A stretch of DNA of 64,000 bases from Acestrorhynchus altus (GCA_034509495.1 CM067510.1:33204102-33268101); one strand, 5' to 3'; counted from the stretch's first letter, positions 44,590-57,221 are shown. Program-made: numbers and translations. Notes: a model not told the origin generated them from the sequence alone.

Positions 44590-45092
44590 GCCTTAGTCAC
44601 CCAGGCAGTGATGAGGAATCGAGGATGATGACTTCTAGATCTGTGAAGTGAAACACTGCTCGGATCTAAAGCACAGAAACCACACATGAGGACTTCAGTG
44701 GACATCAGTTCAACCTAGTAATTGACCGATGATGAATTTGGATGAGCTTCGCTATAAGACGTTTGATTGATAAGAAGACTGATAAATACTGGAATGATGA
44801 GTAGCACCAATGACAGCTCCTCAGTTGCCTGTTCGAGGTGACCCTTTCAGTTGGTCAAGTTCTAAAGTCCCTCAACATGAAATCCATTCATGCATCTGCT
44901 CTGGACTAGGTCATGGAAGACCCTCTGCCCTCTATGTGTCCTCATGGACTTGTTCATTAGCTGATGAAGTAGATCAGGTGTGCTGGGAGCAGGGAAAGCA
45001 CCAAAATGTGGAGGGCAGGGGGTCCTCCAAGACCCCAGATCAGAAGACAGATGATCATATGTTCAAAGCTGGCAGATGGAAGATGTCTTACC
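44590..45092 (-). other. BHLHA15 predicted 5'UTR intron and exon boundaries
   Basis: On the minus strand a consensus donor TTCAAG|GTAAGA ends an exon at 45092. A good acceptor (pyrimidine-rich, ending GCTTTAG) lies at 44666-44670, so the coding exon would begin at 44665, 76 nt before the ATG. The predicted intron is 44666-45091. The mammalian gene, as recalled, also has a non-coding first exon. There is no coding potential here. Confidence 0.5.
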
Positions 45093-45460
45093 TTGAAGTG
45101 TCCAGAAACCCTTTCAGAAGATAGTTGGAGAAGAGCATTAACGCAGGATCTTCTGCTCTTCTCACTGATCCTCAGAATGAAGTCTAACGGTCACATGTGG
45201 CTCTACCTGTTGCTGCTTATGTCCACGTAGCGTTTGCTCCGCCAATCAAAGGACCCTCTGCAGGCGGGTGCGCGAGGACGCGCCGGGGAGCCTCTCCACC
45301 CGTTTTCCGACAAGCCACGCCCCTACTGTGCTGGGGTTGGCTGGTAGTTCATAGGGGAGGCGGGGCTAGGCTGGATATCTTTCTGGAGGGGCAAGCACCG
45401 GCTAATGGGAGCACAGGAGGGCGGGGCTTGTACCAATACAGGTGTGATAAATATAACAGG
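45093..45460 (-). promoter_or_regulatory. BHLHA15 upstream region with CCAAT box, GC/CACCC boxes and E-boxes
   Basis: Facing the gene are an inverted CCAAT box (plus-strand CCAAT at 45242-45246, extended CCGCCAATCAAAGG), several GC or GT boxes (GCCACGCCC near 45314, GGGGCGGGGC-like motifs near 45360 and 45420) and overlapping E-boxes CACATGTG at 45192-45199. The stretch is clearly richer in GC than the AT-rich DNA just upstream. The exact transcription start is unknown. Confidence 0.4.
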
Positions 45461-45522
45461 TAATTAAAGGGTTTTTTGGGGGAAAATGGACTTTTGTTGC
45501 GCAGGTTACAGTTTAAAATACA

Positions 45523-45635
45523 CACACACACAAACACACACATAATTATACAATCATATAAATAAAAATTATATAGTTATTAAACATAATGTTATATAAT
45601 TATAAAAATATATATAAATAAAAATTATATATATG

Positions 45636-45710
<75 letters not shown>
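45523..45710. repeat. CA run, AT-rich tract and (TA)n microsatellite
   Basis: A short CA run at 45523-45541 is followed by AT-only sequence ending in (TA)~35 at about 45638-45707, immediately upstream of the BHLHA15 promoter side. Confidence 0.95.
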
Positions 45711-45713
<3 letters not shown>

Positions 45714-47900
45714 AAATGCGTGGTTCAGTCTGTTCACACTGATCAGGTTGATCATCAAACCTTATCAAATTTGCCTTTCAAATGGACAGAGTGCTTCTCC
45801 TCCCCAACAAGCCTGAAGCCTCAGTTCAGTTCTTCAGTGGTTCTTGTGAAGCTGTGAAAGAGGAGCTTCGTGAACTCCTGATCAAACACAGGCAGGTTTG
45901 CATTGGATGGGAGGAGCAGAACATGTGTGTCAGTGATTCTGTAAACATCATTCTCATTACTTTCACTTGTGTCTGCAGGAAGAGATGAGGTTCCAGTGGA
46001 AAACAGGGGTAATTCAGGGAAAGGGGTGTTTTTCCCAGTTTTTCTGACGTTGCCTCTTTGTAATAACACAGTAATTACACTGTAAAGGGCCGTATGTTTG
46101 TGGATGACCTTTGGCTTCTTTAAATATGTAATTGCTTGAGATATAAATACCCACAGAAGTTTAATGTCATAATGAAAAACTCAAAACTTTAATTTTTTAT
46201 TAACTCATTTTTCAATATCAAAATGAAACCTTACAGCTGGGTGTCAGTAAGTTGAGAAATTAAACAAAATATATGATTCTATATATTCTATGGCTTATTA
46301 TTGTGACAAAATATACCATCAGATGGACTTCATATTTTTGAAGGTCCCCCCCAGTGGATCCATGCAGATTTCCTAAACTGCTGGTCACGGCAGGTCAAGC
46401 TTCATCAACATCACATGCAAACATCACATCCACAAAGTCCTCACTCAGTTCTCTGTACTCGCTGATCTCAGTTATTAAAGCTGATCTGTTGTGTTTATGG
46501 TTTTCCTACATAAAGCAATGAGCTTAAAATCACGGTGGGAACGTGGGTTTTATCTCAGAACAGGTGGAAAGTTAAACCGGTTCGAGATGGTCAGAGCTCC
46601 ACTGATCTGTCTGAACCTCAGAGGCTGGGATCAGGAAAATGTAACTAACATTAGTGACCTTATTTTGGCGAAGGGCGGTCCGACTAATTGCTGTTCTTTT
46701 TCTGGTGTCTAAAATGATACTGTAATCGATGTTGTAACTTAGCAACAGTGGGCTGACCTGCAGAAGGAGTGAACTGGTCAGTTTCTGTTCTGCCCTCGAA
46801 ACCACACTCAAAATATCTTCACCAGTGACTTACAAACACAATGAGAAACTGTCCGAGTTCAGAGTTAGGGACATCTGGACTGCTGTAGTCTTCAGTGATT
46901 CATAAAAATGTATGGTGGCTGAACTGTGTGAATTGTGCTGAAGAACTTTGGAGAATAGAATTAAACGTAAAACTCTGTATTTAATGTTTTAATTCTGAAT
47001 TGCACCGAAATAATGGCATCGCGATGAAATCGGAATTTCATGATACATTGTCACGTTTCCTAAAGAATCACAAGCAAATTGATGGTTTTGAGGTCAAAGA
47101 TTTACAGCGTCAGTGCTGTAGTGTGTTCTGGTGAATGTTCTCACAGTTACAGAGAAGTTTGTGGGGAATAAAGTGCAGCTCGCAGCTGCTGAGCTCTCAG
47201 GGTCTATCAACCAGCTCCACCTCCTCTCAACCGATGTCCTTGGCGTTTGGACATTCAAACTGGTGCCAGGCTTTAACCTGTTCTCTTTTAATCTAGACCA
47301 GTCTGGCTGCTGAGCCTATGGAAACATTTGTTAAGCAAGCACACGGTCTGCGGTAGCCTGCTGCTGATACAGAGGTAGATTGGTGGAAGGTGTAACAAAA
47401 TTCATTGAAGACATGTAAATGTTCTAGAGTCCATTCCTCTCGGTTCCTTTTGCATACTACACTTTCTGTAGCTCACAATCTGAAACAGAGAGCAGTTGGT
47501 CGAAGATAACCTTCTCATTTGCATGATCTGTTTGCTGGAGTTACGTTTCAACTGCGGCTTGTGATGTTCAGGAGAAGCGTAGTAACACCCGGTGTGACTT
47601 TTCCACGTCTTGGAGGAGGAGAGGAAGTAAATGGTGCGCGGAAACAGTCGGCCTCCACCCGAGGAACAGGGATAAAGCATCAGGCAAACAGTCAGTAATT
47701 CAATTAGTGAAAAGCACATAAACAAATATTGGGTGTCTCAGTTCCACGAGGAGCAAAAGCCCACAGCTGGCTTGCTTCAAGGGCACGACTAAAAATAGTT
47801 GACCAAATACTGCTCCTTCCTACAACTGTGCTTTCACCCGCAGCTTTTTTATCAGGAGATGCATAAAACACTGTAGTGGAGATACACGTCCCATTATAAC
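45711..47900. other. Intergenic, no gene recognised
   Basis: Short frames such as 45782-45988 (plus) and 47131-47313 (plus) show no known motif and no paired splice sites that extend them. Confidence 0.45.
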
Positions 47901-47929
47901 AAACACAGATCTCCACCATGTCAGATCAG

Positions 47930-48400
47930 ACCTGTTTAGATGTCTTTTACAAGCTTCTGATGCTGAGTTTTGAGCTGAGGACACAGAAGAGGTTTTCTTC
48001 TGATGACACTTCCATGAAGACCATGTGTGCAGATGATTTGCCTCTCCAGCAACCCTACGAGCAGCTGTCTCTGAAATGTGTCCAGACCATATCTTGATCC
48101 CCACTCTCCTGTTACCCATTTCATTATTACTGAGGAAACAGCAACCTTTACTATCCTCTTCTCCTGCTTTGTGGGCCTCAAGCACTTTCAGAGTGCTAGG
48201 CAGCTGCTTAGAAGAACCCATGGCTGCTTTTGGGACAAGCTTAGAGGAGTCTGGGATTTTGTGAAGCTTGGAAATTTGCATCATCTGGCCTTTACAATGA
48301 TGATGAACAAGCCATAACCCCAACAGGCTCACTGGTGTCTGAGACCTCAAAGTTATCGGAGCTCAGATCTCCTTGGGTTCCTATACTTTTGCAATGGAGA
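47930..48400 (-). mobile_element. Tc1-like relic
   Basis: CAGAGTGCTAGGCAGCTGCT and CTCAGATCTCCTTGGGTTCC match 14450-14640. A disrupted minus-strand frame keeps KPLLCPQLKTQHQKLVKDI-like pieces. Confidence 0.6.
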
Positions 48401-48504
48401 TCATTTCATCTTCAACTTTACAATGTTTGCATTCTTTATCAACAGAGTCTGAGCTCAAGTTTAGGTTCGAGTGTGGGTGCAAATGTTTGATCAGGTTGCA
48501 CCAA

Positions 48505-48900
48505 CCGATCTGCACTATAAGGGCAAAAGTATTGGGACACCTGGTTGTTGACTACCACCCAGGAGTAAAATAAAGGGAGGCATCGCTGACAATATCACTA
48601 ATTGCTGTAGTGACACCGTAAACCACGGTTTGGAACGGACGTCCACTGCCCTGCTGTGGTCACTGATCTGAGAAACAATGGATGCGCCCACGCAAGCCCG
48701 CCAATGTTATGACTTCTGACATCATCAGCTCACCTCTGCTTAAGTTGACAGGAGATCAGGCAGAAAGCAGTACATTAAAGCCTGTCTCATGCAATCGCCA
48801 GCAAAAGGTGGAGGAGAGGTGTGTCACTTTTTCCATGCTAGCCAGCAGTTTCAAACGGGGGCAGCGATGCCTTTTAATCCAACTGGTCACTTACTAGATG
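48505..48900 (+). mobile_element. DNA transposon 5' end
   Basis: The GGGCAAAAGTATTGGGACAC terminal motif is shared with 53200 and 63050. The right boundary is uncertain. Confidence 0.45.
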
Positions 48901-49204
48901 ATGGTTAACCATCAACTTAAATCACTGAAGCATCTCTCTCTCTCCTCTCTCCCTCTCTCTTGGTTTCCCCTCCTCCTCTGTCTCTCAGTAGGCACATAAA
49001 CAAGTGTACTTCCACAACCTACTTAAAATATTCAGAAGTCCTGCGGCAGTATGTTGTAGATAACAACCCCCGTGTATCAGACTGAAACATATCAGACCAC
49101 TTGTGTGTTTGTAGTGTGTATTTGTCTGAACGCAGTGAACCTTCTGCATCACTAAGTTCAGTTTACTGGAGTATAGTCAGCAAGTGCACATAGATCCAGG
49201 GACA

Positions 49205-49350
49205 GCTGTCATGGGGACATTTGTCCTCTGTATTTTACCACCACACTGTGCCACGCACTAGGGGAGCAGCTCGGGGAGTTAAGTGCCTTGCTCAAGGGCA
49301 ATTTAGTCAGGGATTCGAATCAGCAACCTTCCAGTCACAAGGCTGGATTT
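49205..49350 (-). repeat. tRNA-derived SINE-like element
   Basis: GTGCCTTGCTCAAGGGCAAT and GGGATTCGAATCAGCAACCT are the inverse of a tRNA-like head. A weaker relative (GGGATTCGAACCTGCAATCT) is at about 51680-51715. Confidence 0.6.
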
Positions 49351-49479
49351 GTGGACAGTTATCTGCTGTTTTCTTGCCTTCAGAATAACTCAGCAATTAT
49401 TACATTGGAGCCAACCAACAAATCCCAGTTTAAATGCTGAAGGAGCTTCAGTGCATGTTTACTGCTCTGTCTGCATGAA

Positions 49480-50030
49480 CATGATCAACCTGCATACAGA
49501 CTCTGACTGATCAGAGAGAGGGGGCGGGGCTGATGATCAACCTGCATACAGACTCTGACTGATCAGAGGGCGGGGCTGATGATCAACCTGCATACAGACT
49601 CTGACTGATCAGAGAGAGGGGGCGGGGCTGATGATCAACCTGCAAACAGACTCAGACTGATCAGAGAGAGGGGGCGGGGCTGATGATCAACCTGCATACA
49701 GACTCTGACTGATCAGAGAGAGGGGGCGGGCTGATGATCAACCTGCATACAGACTCTGACTGATCAGAGAGAGGGGGCGGGGCTGATGCTCAACCTGCAT
49801 ACAGACTCTGACTGATCAGAGAGAGGGGGCGGGGCTGATGTTCCACCTGCACACAGATTCTGACTGATCAGAGAGAGGGCGGGGCTGATGCTCAACCTGC
49901 ACACAGACTCTGACTGATCAGAGAGAGGGGGCGGGGCTGATGATCAACCTGCATACAGACTCTGACTGATCAGAGAGAGGGGGCGGAGCTGATCAGAGAG
50001 AGGGGGCGGGGCTGATCAGAGAGAGGAGTG
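49480..50030 (+). repeat. GC-box minisatellite (array E), about 11 units
   Basis: It is the longest plus-oriented array. Units are mostly 52 bp with some shortened ones (49565, 49724, 49870) and a compressed end at 49975-50030 where GC boxes recur every ~25 bp. No piggyBac-like tail is attached. Confidence 0.9.
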
Positions 50031-51279
50031 ATCAGCAGTGTTTTGATGTTTTTTGCTGACCTGGAGATTTATGGTAAAACTGATTCATTTTTGTTGTAAT
50101 TTATTGCCGTTGTTTTGCACGTCCTTGGTTTTAATAACCCTTTATATCAACAGGAAAGTCAATTAAAACAGGGTTGTTCATGTTTATTGTCTTTATTGTT
50201 ACTCAGAACATGTTTTTTTTTAATGAAATTTATGAACAACCTTAAACTGAAAAGCTGATGGCTACGTAAGATATGTTTGATAAGGTGCAAACAGTCTGCA
50301 ACAGTGAAAACGTACTGAACAGCGGATCTGTGGTGCAAAAGAAGATCCGGATCAGGGTCGTCTACTAATGACAGATCTGTAGAAACTCATATATTGACAG
50401 AAAGGGCAGAATAGCAGGTCTGATGGCGCATTTCTTTAGGCCACATCCTGTTCTTTGTTAGATGTATTATTTAAAGTTTCTTTTTAAACTGACACGTTTT
50501 TGACTAGCTCACCTCCTGACGGATCCTCCTTTTTGGCTGTACGAGCTTTTGGCCACCTTCCAAAGCTGTTCCTGAACTAATGGGAGTTTCATTCGGGGGC
50601 ATGTTCACCGTATGCCTTATAACAAATGCAATCTATAATGTCACAAAGCAGAGAAGCTCCAGTAATGCAGTCTGAGATACCTGAGAGAACCAGGAATATA
50701 CATTTTGAGCACCATGGCAAATGTTGCGTTATTCACTCAGTGTGGACGTCTGATCTCCTGAGACAAATCTTGATCTTGTTCACAGGATTCTGAAGCCTCT
50801 CCTGGAGTACGACCTGCATCCATTCCATTAACCACCAAGGACTCCATTAAGCAGCCGTGAAAAAGGGAGAAGACTGCAGAATTTGGTGGTAAGACCCCGT
50901 ATCTAACATTTCTCCTGTCCTCCTGAGCAGAGCTTGTATAAATATTGGTGCCCAGCATCAGCAACTACGCAAAAGGAAACATGTTCTCCTGCCTCGATCA
51001 CTAGGCAACCCGGAAACGGGTGACTCAGAGAGGCATACAGAAAGCTGACTCAATCGGTGCTGTGACGAAGTCTGAGAGGCAACACACACACGAACACAGC
51101 AGCTCCAGACCACTTGTCCATCCTAATAGAGGATGATCCTCAGAGACCTGGCTGCTCGGAGACACGCTGGGCAGCACAGGCCGTACACCTGCTTTTGTCC
51201 TGTGGATTATCATCTCTTTGTGTTCAACAGGTGTCCACCAGACACTTCTGAAAGCCTGGCCCTGTTCTGCCCACACTCT

Positions 51280-51280
<1 letters not shown>
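50031..51280. other. Intergenic, no gene recognised
   Basis: A minus-strand frame at 50737-50964 has no known motif. No repeat family was recognised. Confidence 0.4.

Positions 51281-51330
<50 letters not shown>
51281..51330. repeat. (CA)25 microsatellite
   Basis: A perfect CA run. Confidence 0.95.
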
Positions 51331-51333
<3 letters not shown>

Positions 51334-52225
51334 CAAACACACTGTAAATAGTTGTCTAAACCATCAGCACTCACTAAGCTCTTCATTAGGAACACCCACA
51401 TGCCTACACCTTCATTAAACATCTAATTAGGCAGCATAGAGGCAGCCATTCACTGAGTAAGATCGTACTGATATGGGCAAGTTGCTTCGGTGTAACGTTC
51501 TCATCAACCATCGGGGTCTTCAGTGTGGCACGCTGGTGAACGTCAGAGGACTAGTTTGGACATTTCTAGACTTGCTGATCTGCACAAAACATCTGGGTGA
51601 GAGATACGGTTGGGCAATGCCAATATATCGAGTTATATTTTGTATAAGACAAAACGTAGGTTCTAGATCATCTCCCCCGACTCAGGGATTCGAACCTGCA
51701 ATCTTCTAGTCAAAAGGCTGGTTCCCGAACCCTCCCCAACCCAACGCTGAGACTGCAGTGAGGACTGCACCACATCCTAACACTCGAATCCTTAAAACAT
51801 GCTCATACACTTGTAAAGGTTCTCTACTTACGATAGTTATTTGTGTGTCTTGTACCTGCTCAGCCTCCCAGCTCGTAACAAAAGAAGCCCGTCCGAGTTT
51901 AATCACCTTCTCCTCGGTAATACATTCTCTGTCCATTCTGCAATCAAATGCTGAAGCTCAAAAAGAGCCTCAGAAGTTAAAAACGAGTGAAAGGATGTAG
52001 AATTCAGATCAGTTTGGAGTGAAAATGAGTAAAATAAGTCCATTAAAATGTCATTTGCACAACATATGCATATGATTGAACCAGCCATTAGTGGTTGTAC
52101 TGTGTGCACTGCTGGTTCTGGACCCGGGCCCAGATAAAATGGTGAGAGGGTTGTCAGGAAGAGCATCCCAGTTTAAAAACGATACAATAAAACTGATGAT
52201 CCGCTGTGGCGACTCCTAAAGGGAG

Positions 52226-52259
52226 CAGCTGGAAGAAGGAGAAGATGAAGAAGAAGAAG

Positions 52260-52291
<32 letters not shown>

Positions 52292-52563
52292 GAAGAAGAA
52301 GATGAAGAAGAAGAAGAAGAAGAAGAAGATGAAGAAGAAGAAGAAGATGAAGAAGAAGATGAAGATGAAGATGAAGAAGAAGATGAAAATGAAGAAGAAG
52401 AAGAAGAAGAAGATGAAATGAAGAAGAAGAAGAAGAAGAAGAAGAAGATACAAAGAAGAAGATGATGAAGAAGAAGAAGATGATGAAGAAGAAGAAGAAG
52501 AAGATGAAGAAGAAGAAGATGATGAAGAAGAAGAAGAAGAAGAAGAAGATGAAGAAGAAGATG
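52226..52563. repeat. GAA/GAAGAT homopurine trinucleotide tract
   Basis: About 340 nt of GAA triplets with GAT interruptions are almost purely purine on the plus strand. The long Ser/Leu/Phe-rich minus-strand frames across it are artefacts of the repeat. Confidence 0.95.
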
Positions 52564-53194
52564 CATATAATTGTGATTTGATTTTTGGACAGAAAATCAC
52601 ACCATTTTAAACACTGAATAAGAAGAAGCAGGAAAGATTCCTGTTGGAAAACAAGCCGCTTTATCAGAAGCCGGGCAGAAGGTCAGGGCTGCCAGCTCTC
52701 ACGATTCATGCCAACGCTGAACTTTTTCATACATGTATAACCGATCTTCCCCACCTTCCAAAACAATGGATGAGTTTGACCTCTGATAAAGTTTCCTCCA
52801 GATTCCAGTTAGAACTCACTCTGGACTGAGTGGTGACCTTCTGTAGGAGTAAATGAGAACATCCACAAAGCCAGACAAGTGTAATCCATAGAGCTCAGCT
52901 ACCACTACTGTCCACTACACAGCTCAGTGGGCCCATTCTGACCGTCCTGAATCTCAGTCCAATTAAATGATAAAACCTGCCATCGAAGGTTGAACTGAAA
53001 TGTTAATGGGATGGGAATGATTCACTAACCAGTGGCCGGAGTGGACACGTCACCAAAGCCTGATGGACACCGTAATGTTTGAAATGGGGTCTGAATTTCA
53101 CTTCATAAAAACCCCTACGATGACGAGAATCTGTCGTCTGTGTCTCAAACAACATCGTTATCAATCTGAAACTGACTTGCTAACACGGTGTACG

Positions 53195-53600
53195 GTGGAC
53201 AAAAGTATTGGGACACCTACTTTACCCCCCCATTAATTGGGTTTTAAAAGGGTTTATCTTACAGTTGTTGGAGTAACTGTCTCTATTGTCCAGGGACGAC
53301 TTTCTACTAGATACTGGAGCCTTGCTGTGAGGATTTGATTGCATCCAGTGACAAGCACATTATTGAGGTCAGCACGTTGGATGATCACCATCCAACCACC
53401 ACGTCCTTCAAGTAAGTGAAAAAGTAAAATGCCGCGCCTGGCATGGGACAGGGTGCCAGCAAGTTGAAGTTCATTTGCTTCTTTTCTACTGGCAGTACCT
53501 CTCTGCAGGGACTAGACAAGCTGTGTGTGCATTTGCACATCTGTGTCAGCAATGGGTACAACTTAAAGTAGTCATGAATTTGTCAGAAGGAGAAAAACAC
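53195..53600 (+). mobile_element. Non-autonomous DNA transposon
   Basis: It starts GGACAAAAGTATTGGGACAC, has GGAGCCTTGCTGTGAGGATT inside, and ends with CAGGGACTAGACAAGCTGTG and a degraded terminal motif. Partial relatives lie at 13350 and 60430. Confidence 0.55.
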
Positions 53601-53979
53601 GTCAACAGAAGTTACAGAAAGACCTACAGTGAAGAACAGCACTGATGAGACGAAGACAGACTTATTTAAGGACTAAAGAACTGGCACTGTGAGGTCCATT
53701 ATTTCAGCCACAGATATCTGGCACCCACAAGTGGTCTTGCAAAAGTATGGCAGTATGAGCACTGGGCAGGAAACCATATGAACCTCTCCTTTAAAAACAC
53801 ACTGGAGTGAAAGTAACAGAAGTGTCTGAAGCCAAATATCATGAAGAATATACAAGTAAAAGTTATTAATCAGAATGGAATTAGATTAGTTAGAACATAC
53901 TTTTAATATATCATTGAATGCAATTATTGCTGTGTATGAAAAATAATACCGTTGTGGTCAGAAGATGACATGCCCTCAT

Positions 53980-54960
53980 GGATCTGGGCAGTATTGGGTT
54001 TTCAGTGACTTCTTTTAAAAGTTGTGGGATGTTTTCATAGTTTAATGTAGTTTTATTCACCAAAAACACTGAAAAGTATTTAAAGGACATAAATACTTCA
54101 TACAGATACCAGATATTGCTGTTTTCAGGATCGTAGGCCACTCAAATGTCTTCGAGATTTAAGAAAACTTAAATTTTTGTGTGAATTTGGCCATGTTAAC
54201 AAATTACTTGTGCCCACATTTTTTGCAATATTTTCATGAATTGTTTGTACTGATTAAATTGACACTTATTATAATCATAGGTTCTTAAAATACTTGTCAG
54301 TGGTCCAAATAAAATAAATAAAACAACCAGCATGTCCTGAATGTCAGTATTATCCCTTCTCAGGACTTTTATTCTGAAATGTAAAATTTTCCTTATAACC
54401 CAATACCTGTGTCAGTCCTTAGCCCCGCCCCCTCTCTCTGATCAGTCAGAGTCTGTAGCAGGTTGACTATCAGCCCGCCCCCTCTCTCTGATCAGTCAGA
54501 GTCTGTATGCAGGTTGATCATCAGCCACGCCCCCTCTCTCTGATCAGTCAGAGTCTGTATGCAGGTTGAGCATCAGCTCCGCCCCCTCTCTCTGATCAGT
54601 CAGTCTGTATGCAGGTTAAGCATCAGCCCCGCCCCCCCCTCTCTGATCAGTCAGAGTCTGTATACAGGTTGAGCGTCAGCCCCGCCCCCTCTCTCTGACC
54701 AGTCAGAGTCTGTATGCAGGTTGAGCATCAGCCCCGCCCCCTCTCTCTGATCAGTCAGAGTCTGTATGCAGGTTGAGCATCAGCCCCGCCCCCTCTCTCT
54801 GATCAGTCAGAGTCTGTATGCAGGTTGAGCGTCAGCCCCGCCCCCTCTCTCTGACCAGTCAGAGTCTGTATGCAGGTTGAGCATCAGCCCCGCCCCCTCT
54901 CTCTGACCAGTCAGAGTCTGTATGCAGGTTGATCATCATCCCCGCCCCCTCTCTCCTTAA
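53980..54960 (-). mobile_element. Element with piggyBac-like tail and GC-box minisatellite (array F), inverted
   Basis: The tail (GGGATGTTTTCATAGTTTAA at 54027 to ATTATCCCTTCTCAGGACTT at 54348) precedes about 11 inverted units at 54418-54955. It is a mirror-image arrangement of A-C. Confidence 0.65.
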
Positions 54961-55150
54961 ATCAGATGTGCTGCTGATGGAACTGAACACATCCAGGTGC
55001 TGACTGGGGGTGTCCAGCAGAAATCTGGAACCAAGCTTTGTTCTTCAGACCAGCTCCGAAGATCTCAACGACTTTCTTCTTCCTCTTTACTGTATTTGTG
55101 TTTACCTGCATCTGGAGTTTCTACGCTGATCACTCTTATTGATCAGAGAC
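54957..55150 (+). repeat. MITE interior fragment
   Basis: ATCAGATGTGCTGCTGATGG and AGATCTCAACGACTTTCTTC match 11340-11470. It abuts array F directly. Confidence 0.6.
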
Positions 55151-57220
55151 CGGAGGAGGAACAATGGGTTTAGGGGTCTGCTCTTAGTTTCCTGTCTGCA
55201 AACTCTACGATATTCAGTTCATACAGCTCAACACAGACACACGAGGTTTGTATTATTAGAATATTAGTCTGTACATTTTTAATCTTTGTATAAATCAACT
55301 CTGTGTTTATTTTTGAGACTATTCTGCTCCATAAAGACATACTTGAAGGCCCAATACTGACACATTACACGATGTCCATAATGACTGGACATATATGACC
55401 ACATTACGACCACAACTCTATACGCGCCAGTCAGAAATAGGTCCAGTGTGATCTAATAACAGTCCGGCGTGGAGCTGTGGAGGAGGGTCCGGGTGCTACC
55501 AGCACTCCACGAGCAACAAAATCACTGATGCTGGAGTTTTTATTTCTCATCACACCCATTCAGCACCAGGATATTGTTCCCAGTGGACAGCGCATGTTCG
55601 CTCACAGGCATGCTTGCCCACACATAAGGAGTGAAAAGTGCCACAGATGGTCACTCATTCAGACATATGGTGAGAAGGAAGAGGCAGCTCGTGTTTCCTT
55701 ACGGAGCATTCCTGGCACTTTCTCGGGCCTGCTCTGACAGAGGCCTGCTCTGAGGCTGATCAGAGCTTCTGTCAAACTCCTGATGAAGAATAAGATGAAT
55801 GGATGGACATCTGACACTTTTTCCACTGGACTTGGCAGCATCGCATATACAGTATAGCTGGCAAAAGACAGATGGGCCAAACCGCCAGCCCTACAAGGCA
55901 GAGAGAGAGAGAGACAGAGAGAGAGAGACAGAGAGACAGAACACGAAAAGAACAGATGTAGTGTTGACTCCAAATAGTACACGCCTTTAACTGTGAGACG
56001 AATAAATAATGTGCCGAAGGGACAACAGTGGTGTTGGTAAGCCGAAGTCAAAGGCAGTATAACTGAGGATTTGAGTGTAAACGTGTTCCCACTTTCAGTC
56101 TCTTGAGTAAATAAAGGCAGACTCAGTGTCCTAATGAGACAAATTATATAACGTCTGCGTTCAGGTTTCTGCTGATATCAGTTCCATTCCCAACTTTACA
56201 GCTGTGTAAAAACAAGTGTGTTAAAAAAAACAAAGATCCCACGTCATCCTATAACCTTACACATGCTGCCAGACGGGTCACAGTCATAATTCACAATTCA
56301 AATGTACTCAATAATAATTCTGTGATTAGTAATCTATTCAAATTTGAATAAAAATTCTGGATTTCTCGTCAGAAAAAGCTTCAAATGTCCCTTTGTGTCA
56401 TGAATATCAAATGACAGTTTACCTTCTCGAATAAAATTGTGATTATGAATAAACTTTTTATCCATATTAAACATTTTTTCGATGCACAATTGCTAGGAGG
56501 GTGAAGACAAATCTCTTTCCTCCGATATGTGATGCCAGTCACCATCTCTTATCAAGCTGGGCAGCCAATGCACTTGGACGAACGCGTCAGGTCCCCAGCG
56601 TGTGCTGACCAGCACTGCATTGGGTGTGATGTGGGGAGAGAGCGCCATCTACCCACCCAGAGAGAACATTGCTCTCTCAGATTCCGGGTGCTGATGGCAA
56701 CCCATTCAAACCTGCGATCCTCAGATCATATTGCTCATTAGAGCCACAAAATATCATTTACGTGGAAAAAGCCTGAGAACATAGATCAGATTGGACAGTT
56801 TTGATATTTGACAATTTTGAAATTTTCTTCTGGGATTTATAAAGTATTTCTGCTTCTGATTCTGAACCTCCACAGCTTCTTCCCGCAGACCATCATCCTC
56901 CTGAACAAGGACCCATCTAACACTCCTCTGCTTTAAGCTGCTGCACCTGCAGTTTGTTACAGAAACTGCATAAACAGCACCACTGTTCTCCAGTCAGAGC
57001 ACAAATGCACTTTAATGTTTGATTTGTTTTAATTTTATTTTCATTGATCTTGTTTTTGGTGATTAACTCTCCTGCTGCTTTATGGTACAACCTGCTTTGC
57101 ACATAATATTTTGTCTACTAGCGTACTATTTATTACTATTCATGCAAACTCTTTTTTCCTATAGTTTTAAAATGTATTTTTATGACACCTGCACCCAGAA
57201 AAATTAAGGTTCTGATTCCA
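55151..57220. other. Intergenic, no gene recognised
   Basis: It contains a GA run at about 55900-55940. 56545-56715 (GAGAGAGCGCCATCTACCCA, TCAGATTCCGGGTGCTGATG) looks like a dispersed repeat, but no second copy was seen here. Confidence 0.4.
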
Positions 57221-57221
57221 T

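Noticed and set aside
3693..51715. tRNA genes suggested by GGTTCGAATCC-type B boxes
   Set aside because: The copies lack a full cloverleaf and A box and carry SINE-type bodies, so they are tRNA-derived repeats.
52154..52600. Long Ser/Leu/Phe-rich minus-strand frames
   Set aside because: They are translations of the GAA/GAT trinucleotide tract, not genes.
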